A stretch of DNA of 6,278 nt, taken from an uncultured Chloroflexota bacterium (GTDB lineage: Bacteria > Chloroflexota > Anaerolineae > Aggregatilineales > Phototrophicaceae). Shown piece after piece: positions 6,125-6,278 of this stretch. The first letter of the stretch is position 1, and each line of letters begins with the position of its first letter. The stretch spans positions 1 through 6,278 of the forward strand of contig CALDGT010000346.1 in NCBI GenBank assembly GCA_937942935.1, read 5' to 3'. Below the pieces are notes generated by a model, which was given only the letters and a program-made list of their open reading frames with translations, did not search any database and was not told the origin of the DNA. The position numbers were made by a program, and so were the translations under genes.

Positions 6125-6278
6125 ATGGCAACCTATCTACCAACTGAAAAAGAAATCAAATCCGCACAAAAATCGCGCATATTGGCAAAACGGGCAGAAA
6201 AACCCTTTGTAAATGCGTATGCGGGCGGTATTTTGCTCGGAATCGTCTTATTCCTCTCATTTTTCATCACAGGCAATG
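6125..6278 (+). CDS. YeeE/YedE-family membrane protein, sulfur compound transport type (3' partial)
   Basis: Only the first 51 codons are present; the frame is open to the right edge. A charged N-terminus rich in Lys, Arg and Glu (residues 8-26) is followed by PFVNAYAGGILLGIVLFLSF, with the first hydrophobic helix ending in FFITGN. The N-x-Y-x-x-G-x-x-L-G-x-x-L pattern followed by SF and a Gly is the usual opening of YeeE/YedE proteins, whose characterised member TsuA imports thiosulfate. The family often sits near sulfurtransferases and sulfur-redox enzymes, which fits the octaheme tetrathionate reductase family gene upstream. The 100-base gap with a palindrome means it may be part of the same transcript, but this is not assured; no convincing promoter is seen in the gap. 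A second YeeE/YedE gene or a TusA-like gene could follow beyond the window. The call rests on a short stretch and gene context. Confidence 0.7.
   Translation, partial: MATYLPTEKEIKSAQKSRILAKRAEKPFVNAYAGGILLGIVLFLSFFITGN

Overview
The window reads as ordinary bacterial chromosome at moderate GC, with every supported gene on the + strand. The combination of a eukaryote-type Ser/Thr kinase fused to an extracellular binding-protein domain, long multiheme cytochromes, and Thr/Pro-rich linkers (such as TPEP/TPTAP) suggests a Chloroflexota-like organism. That placement rests on gene style only, without a phylogenetic marker, so it is tentative.

Layout. Positions 1-1591 hold the 3' part of a membrane Ser/Thr kinase gene: end of the kinase C-lobe, one membrane helix, a coiled-coil-like stalk, and a periplasmic-binding-protein type 1 sensor domain. 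A 195-base spacer (1592-1786) follows, rich in inverted repeats: a 12-bp-stem hairpin just after the kinase stop, a 13-bp imperfect inverted repeat, -10-like boxes, and a TATAT-N4-ATATA repeat. Next comes a small ArsR-type repressor gene (1787-2122). After it, separated by 47 bases containing a perfect 12-bp palindrome, is an octaheme c-type cytochrome of the tetrathionate reductase (OTR) family (2170-3594). Three bases later starts an 808-residue protein with seven CXXCH haem c sites fused to a five-helix cytochrome b module of the formate dehydrogenase gamma / Ni-Fe hydrogenase b type (3598-6024). A 100-base spacer with a 26-bp perfect palindrome leads to the 5' end of a YeeE/YedE-type membrane protein gene (6125 to beyond the window), a family tied to uptake of thiosulfate or other sulfur compounds.

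How the genes fit together (inference). The cytochrome b module of the fusion would exchange electrons with the quinone pool. Its own haem c domain would carry them to or from the OTR-family enzyme on the outer face of the membrane. The YeeE/YedE protein would move a sulfur compound across the membrane, and the ArsR protein would control the set. This looks like a compact, Mo-free, quinone-linked respiratory module for tetrathionate or another sulfur or nitrogen oxyanion. Direction of electron flow and the true substrate cannot be read from sequence. The most unusual part is the heptahaem-cytochrome b fusion, whose haem-motif order suggests it is a relative of its OTR neighbour that lacks the catalytic haem.
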